A stretch of 64,000 nt of DNA, taken from the NCBI GenBank assembly GCA_012295275.1, contig CM022677.1, forward strand, positions 3,290,242 through 3,354,241, given 5' to 3'. Shown here in pieces: positions 60,401-64,000 of this stretch. The notes beneath the pieces were generated by a model. The model was given only the letters and a program-made list of their open reading frames with translations, ran no database searches and was not told where the DNA came from. The position numbers and the translations under genes are program-made. Each line of letters begins with the position of its first letter. The stretch's first letter is position 1. The stretch comes from Chrysomallon squamiferum. Lineage: Eukaryota; Mollusca; Gastropoda; Neomphalida; Peltospiridae.

Positions 60401-63400
60401 CTTGCTTACTAAGGTCATTATTTACGTACTTACTTACGTTGTTACTGAGATAATTGTTAATGTACAAATTTGTATTTTCACTTAGTTGCTCGCTTCGTTG
60501 CCAACTTAGATCATTATTTACGTACTTACTTACTTTCTTTCTTACTTAGATAATTGCTAATGTACTTACTTAGGTTACTATTTACTAACTTACTCGCTTA
60601 CTTGCTAACCTAGGACATTAGTTAAGTAGTTACTTACATTCTTACTCACATAATTGTAAATGTACTGACTTGCATTCTCTCTGACTTAGGTACTTGCTTC
60701 CTTGCTTACTTAGGTCATTATTTAGGTAATTACTAAATTTATTTCTTACTTAGATAATTGTTAATGTACTTACTTGCATTCTCACTAAAGTAAGTTGCAC
60801 CCTTGTTTTTACTTAGGTCATTATTTTACGTAATTTTACTTTATTTGTTGTTACTGAGATAATTGTTAATGTACAAATTTTTATTTTAAATTAGTTTTGC
60901 TTGTTTTACCAACTTAGATCATTATTTAAGTACTTATTTACTTCTTTTCTTTCTTAGTTAGATAATTGTTAATGTACTTTACTTTAGGTTTATTTACTAA
61001 CTCACTGCTTACTTTGCTAACCTAGGACATTAGTTAAGTAGTTACTTTTCATTCTTACTCACATAATTGTAAATGTAACTGACTTGCATCTCTCTCTGAC
61101 TTAGGTACTTTGCTTTCCTTGTTTACTTTAGGTCATTATTTACGTAATTACTTAATTTATTTTACTTACTTAGATAATTGTTAACGTAATTTATTTTTGC
61201 ATCATTCCTCACTCAAGTAAGTTGCAAACCTTGCTTACTTAAGGTCATTATTTACGTATTTATTTTATTGTTGTTACTGAGATAATTGTTAATGTACAAA
61301 TTTGTATTTAAACTTAGTTGCTTGCTCTGTTGCCAACTTAGATCATTATTTTACGTAATTTACTTACTTTCTTTTTTCTTACTTAGATAATTGTTAATGT
61401 ATTTACTTAGGTTACTATTTACTAACTTACTGCTTACTTCTAACCTAGGACATTAGTTAAGTAGTTACTTACATTCTTACTCACATAATTGTAAATGTAC
61501 TGACTTGCATTTCTCTTGACTTAGGTACTTGCTTCCTTGTTTTACTTAGGTCATTATTTAGGTAATTACTTAAATTTATTTTTTACTTAGATAATTGTTA
61601 ACGTACTTTAATTTGCATTCATTCTCACTAACCAAGTAAGTTGCAAACCTGCTTTACTTAGGTCATTATTTACGTACGTATTTACTTTTACATTGTTGTT
61701 ACTGAGATAATTGTTAATGTACAAATTTTATTTTAAATTAGTTGCTCGCTTCCTTACCAACTTAGATCATTATTTAAGTACTTACATTTACTTTCTTTCT
61801 TAGTTAGATAATTGTTAATGTAATTTACTTAGGTTAATATTTTACTAACTCACTCGCTTACTTGCTAACCTAGGACATTAGTTAAGTAGTTACTTTCATT
61901 CTTACTCACATAATTGTAAGTGTACTGACTTGCATTCTCTCTGACTTAGGTACTTGCTTCCTTGCTTACTTAGGTCATTATTTACGTAATTACTTAATTT
62001 ATTTCTTACTTAGATAATTGTTAATGTACTTTAACTTGCATTCTCACTAACTAAGTAAGTTGCAACCTTGCTTACTAAGGTCATTATTCATTATTTACGT
62101 ACACTTACTTACGTGTTTACTGAGATAATTGTTAATGTACAAATTTTATTTTCACTTAGTTGCTCGCTTCTGTTGCCAACTTAGATCATTATTTACGTAC
62201 TTACTTTTTTTTTTTTCTTACTTAGATAATTGTTAATGTACTTACTTAGGTTACTATTTACTAACTTACTCGCTTACTTGCTAACCTAGGACATTAGTTA
62301 AGTAGTTACTTACATTCTTACTCACATAATTGTAAATGTAATGACTGACTTGCATCTCTCTGACTTAGGTATTTTGTTTCCTTGCTTACTTAGGTCATTA
62401 TTTAGGTAATTACTAAATTTATTTCTTACTTAGATAATTGTTAACGTACTTACTTGCATTCTCACTAACTAAGTAAGCTGCATTCTTGCTTACTTAGGTC
62501 ATTATTTACGTACTTACTTACGTTGTTACTGAGATAATTGTTAATGTACAAATTTGCATTTTAAATTAGTTGCTCGCTTCCTTACCAACTTAGATCATTA
62601 TTTAAGTACTTACTTACTTTCTTTCTTAGTTAGATAATTGTTAATGTACTTACTTAGGTTACTATTTACTAACTCACTCGCTTACTTGCTAACCTAGGAC
62701 ATTAGTTAAGTAGTTACTTTCATTCTTACTCACATAATTGTAAGTGTACTGACTTGCATTCTCTCTGACTTAGGTACTTGCTTCCTTGCTTACTTAGGTC
62801 ATTATTTACGTAATTACTTAATTTATTTCTTACTTAGATAATTGTTAACGTACTTACTTGCATTCTCACTAACAAGTAAGTTGCAACCTTGCTTACTAAG
62901 GTCATTATTTACGTACTTACTTACGTTGTTACTGAGATAATTGTTAATGTACAAATTTTATTTTTTCACTTAGTTGCTCGCTTCGTTGCCAACTTAGATC
63001 ATTATTTACGTACTTACTTTTTCTTTTTTTTCTTACTTAGATAATTGCTAATGTACTTACTTAGGTTACTATTTACTAACTTACTCGCTTACTTCCTAAC
63101 CTAGGACATTAGTTAAGTAGTTACTTACATTCTTACTCACATAATTGTAAATGTACTGACTTGCATTCTCTCTTACTTAGGTACTTGCTTCCTTGCTTAC
63201 TTAGGTCATTATTTAGGTAAGTACTAAATTTATTTCTTACTTAGATAATTGTTAACGTACTTACTTGCATTCTCACTAAGTAAGTTGCATTCTTGCTTAC
63301 TTAGGTCATTATTTACGTAATTTACTTACGTTGTTACTGAGATAATTGTTAATGTACAAATTTGCATTTTAAATTAGTTGCTCGCTTCCTTACCAACTTA

Positions 63401-64000
63401 GATCATTATTTAAGTACTTACTTACTTTCTTTCTTAGTTAGATAATTGTTAATGTACTTACTTAGGTTAATATTTACTAACTCACTCGCTTACTTGCTAA
63501 CCTAGGACATTAGTTAAGTAGTTACTTTCATTCTTACTCACATAATTGTAAGTGTACTGACTTGCATTCTCTCTGACTTAGGTACTTGCTTCCTTGCTTA
63601 CTTAGGTCATTATTTACGTAATTACTTAATTTATTTCTTACTTAGATAATTGTTAATGTACTTACTTGCATTTCTAACTAAGTAAGTTGCAACCTTGCTT
63701 ACTAAGGTCATTATTTACGTACTTACTTACGTTGTTACTGAGATAATTGTTAATGTACAAATTTGTATTTTCACTTAGTTGCTCGCTTCGTTGCCAACTT
63801 AGATCATTATTTACGTACTTACTTACTTTCTTTCTTACTTAGATAATTGCTAATGTACTTACTTAGGTTACTATTTACTAACTTACTCGCTTACTTGCTA
63901 ACCTAGGACATTAGTTAAGTAGTTACTTACATTCTTACTCACATAATTATAAATCTACTGACTTGCATTCTCTCTTACTTAGGTACTTGCTTCCTTGCTT
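51471..64000. repeat. Satellite array: 401-bp monomer, alternating as a dimer of about 802 bp
   Basis: About 30-31 units fill the rest of the window; CTGACTTGCAT starts recur about every 400-435 bp, and clean units near the end are 401 bp (62751, 63158, 63559, 63960). Each monomer has four related quarters of about 100 bp, marked by TTAGGTCATTATTTA, TAAGGTCATTATTTA, TTAGATCATTATTTA and CTAGGACATTAGTTA. Two monomer types alternate in the clearest parts: one with GCATTTTAAATTAGTTGC, the other with GTATTTTCACTTAGTTGC. Longer units differ mainly by added T runs. Neither strand has a credible coding frame. The array continues past the window. Confidence 0.95.

Overview
The window looks like AT-rich nuclear DNA from an invertebrate animal. 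Three things point there: an I-superfamily (I/Nimb-like) LINE with RNase H, FLYWCH/MULE and hAT transposase relics, and an intron-bearing gene for a LigB-type (class III extradiol dioxygenase, subunit B) protein. A mollusc is plausible, because I/Nimb-type LINEs of this layout are known from snails, but the sequence alone does not prove it. Most of the long open frames in the window are artefacts of simple repeats. Two assembly gaps of exactly 200 N lie at 21064-21263 and 51271-51470.

Region 1-35177 is a rearranged array of partial copies of one host gene on the plus strand. Four exons can be read: exon a (32101-32573), exon b (intact at 10581-10705, 29643-29767 and 33003-33127; truncated at about 15440-15497 and 21328-21385), exon c (17958-18088) and exon d (from 18442). 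Splice sites and phases are compatible (a ends in phase 2; b is 125 bp; c is 131 bp). The translated pieces form one LigB-like protein, including the PHGG and ADLAHTH motifs. The b-c intron is present in six full or partial copies and the a-b intron in three. Two identical illegitimate junctions (at about 10214 and 29245) show that segments were duplicated in tandem.

Into this array came two copies of one LINE (1986-10059 and 22893-29084, at the same host site), a palindrome-bearing SINE-like element with the same TTCCAT-type tail as the LINE, a 42-bp minisatellite arranged in 670-800 bp higher-order units (12851-15435), a FLYWCH/MULE relic on the minus strand (18830-19700), a short hAT element with a perfect 8-bp target duplication (20150-21015), and a second hAT transposase relic (30435 to about 31970) with an internal 46-bp minisatellite.

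Region 35178-51270 has no gene I can support. It holds microsatellites, several minisatellites (one with a perfect CRE palindrome in each of six units), a 309-bp hAT MITE with a perfect target duplication, a tRNA-derived SINE on the minus strand, a pair of inverted dispersed repeats, and an L1/Tx1-like reverse-transcriptase relic.

Region 51471-64000 is one satellite array: four related quarter-units of about 100 bp make a 401-bp monomer, and two monomer types alternate in much of the array as a dimer of about 802 bp. Many units carry runs of extra T that look like unpolished long-read error.

I did not find a clear new defence or metabolic system. The strongest leads are the shattered LigB-like gene array, the LINE/SINE pair sharing a tail and a target, and the nested satellite.
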